Part shown: piece after piece, positions 1 through 8,767 of the stretch
Layout of the letters: the number at the start of each line of letters is the position of its first letter
Numbering within the stretch: the stretch's first letter is position 1
Assembly: GCF_036541335.1 (NCBI RefSeq)
Contig: NZ_JAZHBO010000002.1
Location: 372,001 to 436,000 of the forward strand
Direction: 5' to 3'
Source: Aquilutibacter rugosus
GTDB taxonomy: Bacteria; Pseudomonadota; Gammaproteobacteria; Xanthomonadales; Xanthomonadaceae
Length of the DNA: 64,000 nt
The notes under the pieces: generated by a model
What the model was told of the DNA's origin: nothing
Seen by the model: the letters and a program-made list of their open reading frames with translations, nothing else
Databases searched by the model: none
Translations under genes and position numbers: made by a program

Positions 1-193
1 AGTCGATCCGATCGCGACTGAGGTCCACTTCTTCAGGGCGCCAGAAGAACGACAACTGTTTTTCGATCAGTTTCTCAAAGACCGGATAGCGTTGCTGGTC
101 GTAGCGTGCGACGTTGACCGGGGCCCCCAGAAACAAGGGCTGACGCAGTGGATCGGCGTGGTGCGGGTGAAAAGTGCTATAGCGCATGGACAT
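1..193 (-). CDS. nrdB: Ribonucleotide reductase class Ia, beta subunit (N-terminal part, runs off the window)
   Basis: The first 64 codons are visible, read leftwards out of the window. The translation begins MSMRYSTFHPHH and reaches FWRPEEVDLSRDRID, the conserved N-terminal segment of NrdB, the subunit that carries the di-iron tyrosyl radical used by NrdA. The ATG at 193 shares one base with the nrdA TAA stop (TAATG), which indicates translational coupling. A second in-frame ATG lies at 187. Radical and iron-ligand residues lie beyond the window edge. Confidence 0.9.
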   Translation of the reverse strand, partial: MSMRYSTFHPHHADPLRQPLFLGAPVNVARYDQQRYPVFEKLIEKQLSFFWRPEEVDLSRDRID

Positions 194-2496
194 TAGATCT
201 TGCAGGCGCCACCGGCGCAGTCATCGGCCATGTCGTGCTGACCGTCGTCGGCGCCGTCACGGGTGTTGTGGTAGTACAGCGTCTTGAGACCGTATTTGTA
301 AGCCGTCAGCAGGTCCTTGATCAGTACGCGCACCGGGACTTTACCGCCTTCGAAACGTTGCGGATCGTAGTTGGTGTTGGCCGAGATCGCCTGATCCACG
401 AATTTCTGCATGATGCCGACCAGCTGCAGATAGCCGTCGTTGTCCGGGATCTCCCACAGCAGCTCGTACTGATGGCCGAGCGTGCGGATATCCGGTACTA
501 CCTGGCGCAGAATGCCGTCCTTGGATTGCTTGACGCTGACCAGACCACGCGGCGGCTCAATGCCGTTGGTCGCATTGGAGATCTGGCTCGACGTCTCCGA
601 AGGCATCAGCGCCGTCAGGGTGGAGTTGCGCAGTCCGTGCTTGCGGATGTCCTGACGCAGCGTCTCCCAATCAAGCTGCAGCGGCTCACTGCAAACCGCA
701 TCGAGATCCTTCTTGTAGCTGTCGATCGGCAAAATGCCTTGCGCATAGGTAGTTTCGTCGAAGGCCGGGCAGGCACCCCGTTCTTTTGCCAGACGATTGG
801 AGGCGCGGAGCAAGTGATATTGAATCGCTTCGAAGGCACGATGCGTAAGCGCGTTGGCCGAGCCATCGCTGTAGCGGACGCCGTTCTTGGCCAGGTAATT
901 GGCAAAGTTGATCACGCCAATACCCAAGGTGCGGCGCTTCATGCTGGACTCGCGTGCGGCTTCGACCGGGTAGTCCTGATAGTCGAGCAATGCATCGAGC
1001 GAACGCACGGCGAGATCGGCCAGGTCTTCGAGTTCATCGAGCGATTCGATCGCGCCGAGGTTGAACGCAGACAGCGTACACAGCGCAATCTCGCCGCTGG
1101 TGTCGTGCAGATCGTTGAGCGGTCGCGTCGGCAGGGCAATTTCAAGACACAGGTTGGACTGGCGAATCGGAGCGACGCGCGGATCAAACGGGCTGTGGGT
1201 ATTACAGTGATCAACGTTCTGGATGTAAATGCGGCCGGTACCGGCGCGTTCCTGCATTAGCAGCGAGAACAGTTCGACGGCTTGAATCGAGCGCTTACGG
1301 ATCGAAGGGTCGGCCTCGTACTGCGCGTACAGTCGTTCAAATTCGGCCTGGTCGGCAAAGAACGCATCGTACAAACCCGGTACGTCATGCGGCGAGAACA
1401 GAGTGATGTTGCCGCCTTCGATCAGACGCTGATAGAGCAGACGGTTGATCTGCACGCCGTAGTCGATATGGCGGACGCGGTTTTCTTCGACGCCGCGATT
1501 GTTCTTGAGCACCAGCAGTGATTCGACTTCTAGGTGCCAGAGCGGATAGAACAGGGTGGCCGCACCGCCACGCACGCCGCCCTGCGAGCACGATTTCACA
1601 GCGCTCTGGAACAGCTTGAAGAACGGCAACATGCCGGTGTGCTGCGCTTCTCCACCGCGGATCGGACTGCCGACGGCACGGATTCGACCGGCGTTGATGC
1701 CGATGCCGGCACGCATGGATACGTAGCGCACGATGGCCGAGGTGGTGGCGTTGATGGAATCGAGCGAGTCATCGCACTCAATCAGCACGCAGGAGCTGAA
1801 CTGACGAGAAGGCGTGCGCACACCCGACATGATCGGCGTGGGCAGCGACAGCTTAAAGCCCGAGACCGCATCGTAAAAACGTTGAATGGTGGAAAGACGC
1901 GTGGCCGCCGGATACTCGGCAAACAGACACATGCCGATCAGCAGATACAACATCTGCGGCGACTCGTGGACCTGACGCGTGACGCGGTTCTGGACCAGGT
2001 ACTTGCCCTCGAGCTGGCGCACGGCGGCGTAGGCGAACTGCAGATCGCGGTTGTGGTCCAGCATCGCATCGAGCTGGGCGTACTCGGCCTCGGAGTAATC
2101 GCGCAGCAGATGGGCATCGTAGCGCCCGGCCTGAACTTGGGTGCGGACGTGGTCCAGCAGCGAGGGCGGCGTAAATTGGCCGTATGCGGTCTTGCGCAAC
2201 TGGCCGATGAGCAGGCGGCCGGCCAGATACTGGTAGTCGGGTTGGGCGGCACTGATCCGGTCAGCTGCCGACTTGATCAGGATCTCATGGAGATTAACGG
2301 TGCTTAAACCGTCGTGGAACTGTACGCGGGCATCGGCCAGAATCTGCTCGGCAGACACGCCCGATAGGCCCTGCGCAGCGGTCTCCAGCAACTGCAGCAA
2401 GCGCTCTTCACGAAGGGGCTCCGTGCGGCCGTCGCGTTTACGGACTCCCGGCACCGGAGTGGCGGCTGCAACGGAGATTTCATCCAATTTGGTCAT
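193..2496 (-). CDS. nrdA: Ribonucleoside-diphosphate reductase class Ia, alpha subunit
   Basis: This is the catalytic subunit that reduces ribonucleoside diphosphates to deoxyribonucleotides in the cytoplasm, working as a complex with NrdB. The protein has 767 residues, close to the 761 of E. coli NrdA. It starts with an ATP-cone (about residues 17-106, VRKRDGRTEPL), the allosteric activity site. Active-site residues are visible: C236 (RQFSSCVLIE), the radical loop N448-L-C450-L-E452, and the C-terminal shuttle pair C760/C765 (DDCAGGACKI). nrdB follows with a one-base overlap. The promoter region holds an NrdR box. Confidence 0.97.
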   Translation of the reverse strand: MTKLDEISVAAATPVPGVRKRDGRTEPLREERLLQLLETAAQGLSGVSAEQILADARVQFHDGLSTVNLHEILIKSAADRISAAQPDYQYLAGRLLIGQLRKTAYGQFTPPSLLDHVRTQVQAGRYDAHLLRDYSEAEYAQLDAMLDHNRDLQFAYAAVRQLEGKYLVQNRVTRQVHESPQMLYLLIGMCLFAEYPAATRLSTIQRFYDAVSGFKLSLPTPIMSGVRTPSRQFSSCVLIECDDSLDSINATTSAIVRYVSMRAGIGINAGRIRAVGSPIRGGEAQHTGMLPFFKLFQSAVKSCSQGGVRGGAATLFYPLWHLEVESLLVLKNNRGVEENRVRHIDYGVQINRLLYQRLIEGGNITLFSPHDVPGLYDAFFADQAEFERLYAQYEADPSIRKRSIQAVELFSLLMQERAGTGRIYIQNVDHCNTHSPFDPRVAPIRQSNLCLEIALPTRPLNDLHDTSGEIALCTLSAFNLGAIESLDELEDLADLAVRSLDALLDYQDYPVEAARESSMKRRTLGIGVINFANYLAKNGVRYSDGSANALTHRAFEAIQYHLLRASNRLAKERGACPAFDETTYAQGILPIDSYKKDLDAVCSEPLQLDWETLRQDIRKHGLRNSTLTALMPSETSSQISNATNGIEPPRGLVSVKQSKDGILRQVVPDIRTLGHQYELLWEIPDNDGYLQLVGIMQKFVDQAISANTNYDPQRFEGGKVPVRVLIKDLLTAYKYGLKTLYYHNTRDGADDGQHDMADDCAGGACKI

Positions 2497-2524
2497 GACC
2501 GGATCCTGAACGACAAAACAGAGA

Positions 2525-2556
2525 CCACAATATCTTGTGGTTTATTCTGCCGTCAA
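2525..2556 (-). promoter_or_regulatory. nrdA promoter overlapped by an NrdR box
   Basis: On the minus strand a -35 TTGACG (2556-2551) and a -10 TATTGT (2532-2527) are separated by 18 bp, about 30 bp from the nrdA start. The 16-bp palindrome CCACAATATCTTGTGG (2525-2540) fits the NrdR-box pattern acaCwAtATaTwGtgt and sits on the -10, so binding should block transcription. NrdR boxes usually come in pairs one or two helical turns apart. Only a very degenerate second candidate is seen near 2556-2571. Confidence 0.75.
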
Positions 2557-2600
2557 GGCCCCAGATGTGGGATTTTTTGGATGTACTGGAAAAGCCCAGT

Positions 2601-2652
2601 AAAAACGGCAACGGCCGCAGCGAGAACGTCAAATTCCTCGCAACGACCGTTG
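2601..2652 (-). terminator. Rho-independent terminator after the beta-oxidation operon
   Basis: Arms 2609-2624 and 2637-2652 form an imperfect 16-bp stem (outer CAACGG/CCGTTG, inner GCGAG/CTCGC) around a 12-nt loop. It is followed on the minus strand by CCG and TTTTT (2605-2601). It lies 55 bp past the thiolase stop and separates that operon from the nrdA promoter. Confidence 0.6.
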
Positions 2653-2706
2653 CTCTTGACTAACAAATGCGCTCAAACGAGACGATTGTGCGCTGCTTAC
2701 ATGCGC

Positions 2707-3915
2707 TTACAGCGACTCGAAAATACCCGCTGCGCCCATGCCGGTACCGATACACATGGTGACCATGCCGTAGCGGTCGCCACGGGCCTTCATGCCATGG
2801 GTGATCGTCGCGGTGCGGATCGAGCCGGTGGCACCGAGCGGATGGCCCAGCGCGATGGCGCCGCCCAGTGGATTGACCTTGGACGGATCCAGCCCCAGAT
2901 CGCGGATGACAGCCAGTGCCTGCGCGGCAAAGGCTTCGTTAAGTTCAATCCAGTCGAGCTGATCCTGAGTCAGGCCGGCTTGCTTGAGCGCTTTGGGAAT
3001 CGCGGCAATCGGACCGATGCCCATGACTTCAGGGCGCACGCCGGCAACCGAGAACGACACGAAACGGGCCAGCGGGGTCAGGCCGTAGTCCTTGATGGCC
3101 TGTTCCGAAGCCAGTAGCACAGCACCGGCACCATCGCTCATCTGCGAGGAGTTGCCGGCAGTGACGCTGCCGCCGAACTGACCGTTGCGGAATACGGGAC
3201 GCAGCTTGGCCAGGCCTTCGGCCGTGGTATCGGCGCGCGGACCTTCGTCGGTCTCCACAACGATGCGACGTTCCTTGATCGAGCCGCCTGCCAGATCCGG
3301 CTGGCGGGTGATGATCTCGTACGGCGAAATTTCGTTGCGGAACGCACCGGATGCAATCCCGGCCAAGGCCTTGCGATGCGAATCGGCAGCAAACGCATCC
3401 TGGTCTTCGCGCGAGATTTTCCATTCTTCGGCGACCTTTTCGGCCGTAATGCCCATGCCGTAAGCGATGGCGACGTTCTCATCCTTGGCAAACACTTGCG
3501 GCGAAAGCGCGACCTTGTTGCCCATCATCGGCACCATGGACATCGACTCGGTACCGCCGGCCAGCATCAGATCGGCATTGCCCAGACGGATCTGATCAGC
3601 TGCCATGGCGACCGATTGCAGACCCGACGAACAGAAACGGTTAACGGTCTGGGCCGCAATGTGATTGGGCAGACCGGCCAGCAATGCACCGATGCGGGCG
3701 ACGTTCATGCCTTGCTCGCCCTCAGGCATGGCGCAGCCGATGATCACGTCATCAATGCGCGAGACATCCACGCCGGGTGCCTGGGCAACGACGTTGCGCA
3801 GGACATGGGCGAGCATTTCGTCGGGACGGGTGTTGCGGAAAATGCCGCGCGGGGCCTTGCCGACCGGCGTACGGGTAGCGGCAACGATATAAGCGTCTTG
3901 AATGATCTTAGTCAT
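2707..3915 (-). CDS. Acetyl-CoA C-acyltransferase (thiolase, fatty acid beta-oxidation)
   Basis: Thiolase of 402 residues, typical for the family. It cleaves 3-ketoacyl-CoA with CoA to release acetyl-CoA, the last beta-oxidation step. Catalytic residues are visible: nucleophile C95 (NRFCSSGLQS), H358 (GHPLGATG) and C388 (MCIGTGMGA). It is the last gene of a three-gene minus-strand operon, 16 bp after the 3-hydroxyacyl-CoA dehydrogenase/enoyl-CoA hydratase gene, so the two enzymes probably form the trifunctional beta-oxidation set (FadA role). A biosynthetic acetoacetyl-CoA thiolase role is less likely given this context. Confidence 0.93.
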   Translation of the reverse strand: MTKIIQDAYIVAATRTPVGKAPRGIFRNTRPDEMLAHVLRNVVAQAPGVDVSRIDDVIIGCAMPEGEQGMNVARIGALLAGLPNHIAAQTVNRFCSSGLQSVAMAADQIRLGNADLMLAGGTESMSMVPMMGNKVALSPQVFAKDENVAIAYGMGITAEKVAEEWKISREDQDAFAADSHRKALAGIASGAFRNEISPYEIITRQPDLAGGSIKERRIVVETDEGPRADTTAEGLAKLRPVFRNGQFGGSVTAGNSSQMSDGAGAVLLASEQAIKDYGLTPLARFVSFSVAGVRPEVMGIGPIAAIPKALKQAGLTQDQLDWIELNEAFAAQALAVIRDLGLDPSKVNPLGGAIALGHPLGATGSIRTATITHGMKARGDRYGMVTMCIGTGMGAAGIFESL

Positions 3916-3931
3916 GAGTTGAATTCCTTGC

Positions 3932-6298
3932 TCAGTTGCGCAGCGGCTTGCCGTTGGTCAGCATATGCGCGATGCGTTCCTGGGTCTTTTGGGTCTTGGC
4001 CAGTTCGACGAAATGCTGGCGTTCGAGACGGATCAGCCATTCTTCGTCGACGACGGTGTTGCGATCGACGTTGCCGCCGGACAGTACCGTGGCAATGCGC
4101 ACTGCAATGTCATAGTCATGCTTGGAGATGAAGTAACCCTCGAGCATGTTGACCAGCATCATCTTGAAAGTGGCAATACCGACATCACCGGCAACACGGA
4201 TGTTGCGGGCAGGCAAGGGCGGACGGTAACCGCTTTCGGCCAGTGCACGGGCCTGTTGCTTGGCCACATGCAGCAGTTCGAAGGCATTGAGGACGACCAC
4301 GTCATCCGGACGTGCCAAATGCAGCGACTTGGCTTCGGGCGCCGAGCTCGACACCTTGGCCATTGCCACGCTTTCGAAGGCGGTCTTGAGTTCGGCCAGA
4401 ACATCGCCGTTGGCGCCGGCACGCTCGGAGGCACGCAGTGCCAGTTCCTTCAGACCACCACCGGCGGGCAGCAGGCCGACACCGGCTTCGACCAGACCGA
4501 CATAGGATTCGAGTGCAAACACGGCACGGGCCGAATGCATCTGGAATTCGCAACCGCCACCCAGGGCTAAGCCGCGAACGGCTGAAACCACCGGAATCGA
4601 CGCGTATTTGATGGCTTGCGAAGTGCGCTGGAAATTGGCGACCATCGCTTCGAACGCATCATAGTTGTTGTCTTTCAGCAGACCGAGCGCACCGGCCAGA
4701 TCGGCACCGGCGGAGAAGGGCTCGGACGCTTGCCAGATCACCACTCCGCGCAGTTGCGATTCGGCAACGCGGATCGCTTCCTGGATGCCGTTGAGAACGT
4801 GATCGTTGACCGTGTGCATCTTGGTCTTGAACGAGATCACGCCGATGTCATCGCCTTCGTCATGCCACAGCCGCACGCCGTCGTTCTCCCACAGCGTGGT
4901 GCCCTTGGCGAAGGACTCGCCCAGCAACGGATCGGGGAAGCGCTGACGGGCATACACCGGGTTGGTCGAGCGAGCATCGTCGACTTGCGTCGTCGGGTTG
5001 TAGGAACCCAACGGCGAATGGACGCCGTTGCGACCGTCAAAGACCCAGTTGGGCAGGGGAGCATTGGCCATCGATTTGCCTTGACGGATGTCGTCGGCAA
5101 TCCAGTCGGCAACCGTTTGCCAGCCGGCAGCTTGCCAGGTTTCGAACGGACCGAGCGACCAGCCGTAGCCCCAGCGCAGTGCAAAGTCGACATCGCGTGC
5201 AGTCGCAGCGATATCGGCCAGGTGGTAAGCGGAGTAATGGTAGGTGTCGCGGAACACGGCCCACAGGAACTGTGCTTGCGGATGCGAGGAGGCGCGCAGA
5301 GCAGCAAACTTCTTGACCGGATCGCGTTCTTTCAGAATCGCGAGCACTTCGGGATCGATGGCGTTGTCGCTGTTGCGATAGTCTGCGGCCTTGAGATCCA
5401 GGACCATGATGTCCTTGCCGCGCTTGGTGTACAGACCGGCGCCGGCCTTCTGACCCAACGCGCCTTTTTCCACCAGTTGCTGCAACCACGTCGGCGTCTT
5501 AAAGAATGAATGCCATGGATCGTTCGGCAACGTATCGGCCATCGTCTTGACGACATGAGCCAGGGTGTCCAGACCGACCACGTCGGCGGTGCGGTAGGTA
5601 GCCGACTTCGGCCGGCCAATTAGCGGACCGGTCAGGCCATCGACGGTATCAAAGCCCAGACCGAACTGCTCGGTGTGATGCATCGCTGCGAGCATTGCAA
5701 ACACGCCAATGCGGTTGCCGATAAAGTTCGGCGTGTCCTTGGCAATCACAACGCCCTTGCCCATGGTCGTGACCAGGAAGGTTTCGAGTGCAGCCAGCAC
5801 TTCGGGATCGGTGCTTTGGGCCGGAATCAGTTCGGCCAGATGCATGTAGCGCGGCGGATTAAAGAAGTGCACGCCGCAGAAACGCGAGCGCAACGCAATA
5901 GGGAGCACGTCGGACAGGGCATTGATTCCAAGGCCGGAGGTGTTCGAGGCCAGGATCGCCTTGTCGCTCACGTGCGGAGCAATCTTGCGGTACAGGTCCT
6001 GCTTCCAGTCCATGCGTTCGGCGATGGCTTCGATGATCAGATCGCAATCGGCCAACAGCGCCAGGTGCTCATCGTAATTGGCGGCGACGATACGGCCTTC
6101 GGAACCCTTAATCGCCATCGGCGAAGGGCTTAGCTTGCCCAAATTGGCAATCGCCTTGGTGACCACGCCGTTCGCCGGGCCCTCTTTGGCCGGCAAGTCG
6201 AACAGAATCGTATCCACACCTGCGTTGATGAGGTGGCCCGCAATTTGCGCGCCCATCACGCCGGCTCCGAGAACCGCAACCCGTTTTACATGTATCAC
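3932..6298 (-). CDS. 3-hydroxyacyl-CoA dehydrogenase / enoyl-CoA hydratase (FadN-like)
   Basis: Bifunctional beta-oxidation enzyme of 788 residues. The NAD-binding Rossmann motif is at the very N terminus (GAGVMG, residues 11-16), followed by the dehydrogenase C-terminal domains. A crotonase-type domain lies towards the C terminus (RGLALGGGCEFQMHSARAVF, then PAGGG). This dehydrogenase-first order is that of FadN-type proteins rather than classical FadB, where the hydratase comes first. The start is GTG at 6298, with AGGA about 11 bp upstream. It lies 30 bp after the TetR-like gene and 16 bp before the thiolase, in one operon controlled by that regulator. Confidence 0.9.
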   Translation of the reverse strand: MIHVKRVAVLGAGVMGAQIAGHLINAGVDTILFDLPAKEGPANGVVTKAIANLGKLSPSPMAIKGSEGRIVAANYDEHLALLADCDLIIEAIAERMDWKQDLYRKIAPHVSDKAILASNTSGLGINALSDVLPIALRSRFCGVHFFNPPRYMHLAELIPAQSTDPEVLAALETFLVTTMGKGVVIAKDTPNFIGNRIGVFAMLAAMHHTEQFGLGFDTVDGLTGPLIGRPKSATYRTADVVGLDTLAHVVKTMADTLPNDPWHSFFKTPTWLQQLVEKGALGQKAGAGLYTKRGKDIMVLDLKAADYRNSDNAIDPEVLAILKERDPVKKFAALRASSHPQAQFLWAVFRDTYHYSAYHLADIAATARDVDFALRWGYGWSLGPFETWQAAGWQTVADWIADDIRQGKSMANAPLPNWVFDGRNGVHSPLGSYNPTTQVDDARSTNPVYARQRFPDPLLGESFAKGTTLWENDGVRLWHDEGDDIGVISFKTKMHTVNDHVLNGIQEAIRVAESQLRGVVIWQASEPFSAGADLAGALGLLKDNNYDAFEAMVANFQRTSQAIKYASIPVVSAVRGLALGGGCEFQMHSARAVFALESYVGLVEAGVGLLPAGGGLKELALRASERAGANGDVLAELKTAFESVAMAKVSSSAPEAKSLHLARPDDVVVLNAFELLHVAKQQARALAESGYRPPLPARNIRVAGDVGIATFKMMLVNMLEGYFISKHDYDIAVRIATVLSGGNVDRNTVVDEEWLIRLERQHFVELAKTQKTQERIAHMLTNGKPLRN

Positions 6299-6328
6299 GT
6301 TATATATGTCCTATAAGATATTGAAAAA

Positions 6329-6940
6329 TCAGGATTTAAAGCCAGCCGAACAGAAGGAAATCAGAGTGTCTGTCAGCTTGTCCAGGTGCTGGGCTTCGGA
6401 CACGCCGGCCGCCCGTTTGACCATGCCGAACTCCGACAAGGTGTACGTCAATGCGCCGGCGACAAAGTCGAGCCGCAAGTACATTTGTTCCTTGCTGAGT
6501 CCGGGACGGACTTGGTCAATTGCTTTGGCAAAGTCGCGTTGGACGCTGCCGTAATTTTCAGAGAGAAATTTGCGAAGGCGATCGTTCTGCTCCGCATAAG
6601 CCCGCGCCAGAATGCGAACGAAGTGCCCGCCGTTGTGTTTACGACCCATCTGCAGCGCCGGTTCAATGTAGGCGCGTAACACCGATTCCAAGGTCACGTC
6701 TTTGTCGGAAAGTGCTTTCTGCAAGGCATTTCGGCGGTCTGTGCTCATCTGGTCCATGCGGCGGCGGAACAGTTCTTCGACCAGGTTTTCCTTGCTGCCG
6801 AAGTGATAGTTCACCGCGGCGATGTTGACATCGGCATGGCTGGTAATTTGCCGCAGGCTGGTCGAGCCGAAGCCGTGTCTGGCAAACAGCTCTTCGGCGG
6901 CGCCGAGGATCCGATGCTTGGTGGAGAACGCCTGGGTCAT
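6329..6940 (-). CDS. TetR-family regulator of fatty-acid degradation (PsrA/FadR-type)
   Basis: The N-terminal TetR helix-turn-helix (ILGAAEELFARHGFGSTSLRQI, then NIAAVNYHFGSKENLVEEL) closely resembles Pseudomonas PsrA, a repressor released by long-chain acyl ligands. The rest is an all-helical ligand domain. I chose the ATG at 6940 (203 residues, MTQAFSTKHRI). A longer reading from a TTG at 6967 would start inside the operator and has no ribosome binding site. It is first in the operon with the hydroxyacyl-CoA dehydrogenase and thiolase genes, so repressor and targets are probably controlled together. Confidence 0.85.
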   Translation of the reverse strand: MTQAFSTKHRILGAAEELFARHGFGSTSLRQITSHADVNIAAVNYHFGSKENLVEELFRRRMDQMSTDRRNALQKALSDKDVTLESVLRAYIEPALQMGRKHNGGHFVRILARAYAEQNDRLRKFLSENYGSVQRDFAKAIDQVRPGLSKEQMYLRLDFVAGALTYTLSEFGMVKRAAGVSEAQHLDKLTDTLISFCSAGFKS

Positions 6941-6963
6941 AGGAGGTGACTGCCGTTTTCGAT

Positions 6964-6979
6964 TCAAACGATCGTTTGA
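6964..6979. promoter_or_regulatory. PsrA-type operator, perfect 16-bp palindrome
   Basis: TCAAACGATCGTTTGA is a perfect palindrome 24 bp upstream of the regulator's ATG. It fits the published PsrA pattern (G/C)AAAC-N(2-4)-GTTT(G/C). Its position at the head of the operon predicts autorepression and fatty-acid induction of the whole unit. Confidence 0.7.
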
Positions 6980-7148
6980 GGATAGGGCAATCGCTGAATC
7001 CGTGTCAACGCGGCCGTCCGCAGGCGTATGGAAATCGGTGCCGCGGCTCCTACCGCAGGCGAAATATCGGCGCTAACTCCGTGATTTTCTGATGGTTTTT
7101 TGCTAGACTTTACAAGTTAATCATCCCTCTTTAGTTTTGGAGTCCCAT

Positions 7149-7577
7149 ATGGCGCTGGAGCGCACCCTCTCGATCATCAAACCCGACGCTGTCGCCAAGA
7201 ACGTCATCGGTCCGATCTATTCGCGTTTTGAACAAGGTGGCCTGAAAATCATCGCCGCCAAGATGGTCCAACTGTCGCGCGCTGAGGCCGAAGGCTTCTA
7301 CGCTGTGCACCGCGAACGTCCGTTCTTCAATGCGCTGGTTGAGTTCATGATCTCGGGCCCCGTGATGGTGCAAGTCCTCGAAGGCGAGGGCGCAGTGCTC
7401 AAGAACCGCGATCTGATGGGCGCCACCAACCCCAAGGAAGCCGCCGCCGGTACCATCCGCGCCGACTTCGCTGACAGCATTGATGCCAATGCCGTTCACG
7501 GTTCCGACTCGCTGGAAAATGCGGCGATTGAAATCGCGTATTTCTTCCCGGCGACTGCCGTGTACGCCGGCCGCTAA
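7149..7577 (+). CDS. ndk: Nucleoside diphosphate kinase
   Basis: It transfers the gamma phosphate between nucleoside triphosphates and diphosphates in the cytosol. The protein has 142 residues (MALERTLSIIKPDAV), matching the family. The phospho-accepting histidine is H117 in NAVHGSDS. The start is the ATG at 7149, preceded by GGAG; an upstream TTG at 7137 would add only MESH and overlaps that ribosome binding site. It begins the plus-strand cluster ndk-rlmN-rodZ-yfgM-bamB-der. Confidence 0.97.
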   Translation: MALERTLSIIKPDAVAKNVIGPIYSRFEQGGLKIIAAKMVQLSRAEAEGFYAVHRERPFFNALVEFMISGPVMVQVLEGEGAVLKNRDLMGATNPKEAAAGTIRADFADSIDANAVHGSDSLENAAIEIAYFFPATAVYAGR

Positions 7578-7609
7578 GTAACGGAATCGGATCCATTTCA
7601 GTTTTCGAC

Positions 7610-8767
7610 ATGAGTGCCGTGACGCCAGCCCCAGCCAATACCGAAACCAGGGTCAATCTGTTTGATCTGGATCGGACAGGTCTGGAGCAATTCTTCGATT
7701 CCATCGGAGAGAAAAAGTTCCGCGCGCACCAGATCATGAAATGGATCCATCACCGCTACGTCACAGAGTTTGCCGAGATGACGGATCTCGGCAAAGCTCT
7801 GCGTTCCAAACTCGAAGAACGCGCCGTGGTCCATGTGCCGCAGGTGCTGTTCGACAAGATTTCCGATGACGGCACCCAGAAATGGCTGTTGGGTATGGAT
7901 CCCAGAAACGCCATCGAAACCGTTTATATCCCTGAAAAAAACCGCGGCACGCTGTGCGTGTCCTCGCAGGTCGGTTGCGCGCTGAACTGTCAGTTCTGCT
8001 CCACCGCAACTCAGGGCTTTAACCGCAATCTCAGCACTGCCGAAATCATCGGTCAGGTCTGGGTTGCCGCACGCGCGCTCGGCAACATCCCGCATCAGCA
8101 ACGTCGTCTCACCAACGTGGTGATGATGGGTATGGGCGAGCCGCTGGCCAACTTCGACAATGTCGTGCGGGCCATGAGCATCATGCGCGATGACTTGGGC
8201 TACGGCCTGGCCAACAAACGCGTGACGCTGTCCACTGCCGGCATGGTGCCGCAAATCGACAAACTCGCCGAGGTCGCAGACGTGTCCCTGGCCGTGTCCC
8301 TGCATGCACCGTTCGATGAGCTTCGCACTGAACTGGTACCGCTCAATCGCAAGTACCCCATCAACGAGCTGATGGCTGCCTGTGTGCGCTATGCCAAGCG
8401 CAAGAAGGGCACCAGCGTGACGTTTGAGTACACCCTCATGAAGGGCGTCAATGACGGCCCTGAGCATGCGCGTGGTCTGGCCAAACTCATGCGGCAGTTC
8501 GATAATGCGGTGCAGATGAAAGACGCCGCCAAAGTCAATCTCATCCCGTTCAATCCGTTCCCCGGGACTCGCTTCGAGCGACCCGAGGAATCCAGTATTC
8601 GTGAGTTCCAGACGCTGATGATGGAGTCCAAGGTTCTGACCATGGTCCGTCGCACGCGCGGTGACGATATTGACGCCGCCTGCGGGCAGCTGAAAGGTCA
8701 AGTCATGGATCGCACGCGTCGCCAAGCCCAATTCCTACAGCACCTCGCCCAAACGCAATCGCAATGA
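7610..8767 (+). CDS. rlmN: Dual-specificity 23S rRNA/tRNA adenine-C2 methyltransferase
   Basis: Radical-SAM enzyme of 385 residues that methylates A2503 of 23S rRNA and A37 of some tRNAs. The cluster-binding cysteines are C123, C127 and C130 (CALNCQFC). C358 (DIDAACGQL) corresponds to the methyl-carrying C-terminal cysteine. GMGEPLANFD is the family signature. The stop overlaps the rodZ start by 4 bp (ATGA). Confidence 0.96.
   Translation: MSAVTPAPANTETRVNLFDLDRTGLEQFFDSIGEKKFRAHQIMKWIHHRYVTEFAEMTDLGKALRSKLEERAVVHVPQVLFDKISDDGTQKWLLGMDPRNAIETVYIPEKNRGTLCVSSQVGCALNCQFCSTATQGFNRNLSTAEIIGQVWVAARALGNIPHQQRRLTNVVMMGMGEPLANFDNVVRAMSIMRDDLGYGLANKRVTLSTAGMVPQIDKLAEVADVSLAVSLHAPFDELRTELVPLNRKYPINELMAACVRYAKRKKGTSVTFEYTLMKGVNDGPEHARGLAKLMRQFDNAVQMKDAAKVNLIPFNPFPGTRFERPEESSIREFQTLMMESKVLTMVRRTRGDDIDAACGQLKGQVMDRTRRQAQFLQHLAQTQSQ

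Noticed and set aside
148..1260. Long open frame on the strand opposite nrdA
   Set aside because: It lies fully antisense to nrdA, which has intact motifs. High-GC codon bias creates such frames. The same applies to long antisense frames in rlmN (7598-8731), the thiolase/dehydrogenase genes and the glutamate dehydrogenase gene (49768-51054, 51691-52761).
2556..2571. Second NrdR box
   Set aside because: Only about half of the pattern positions match, and the central A/T core is missing.
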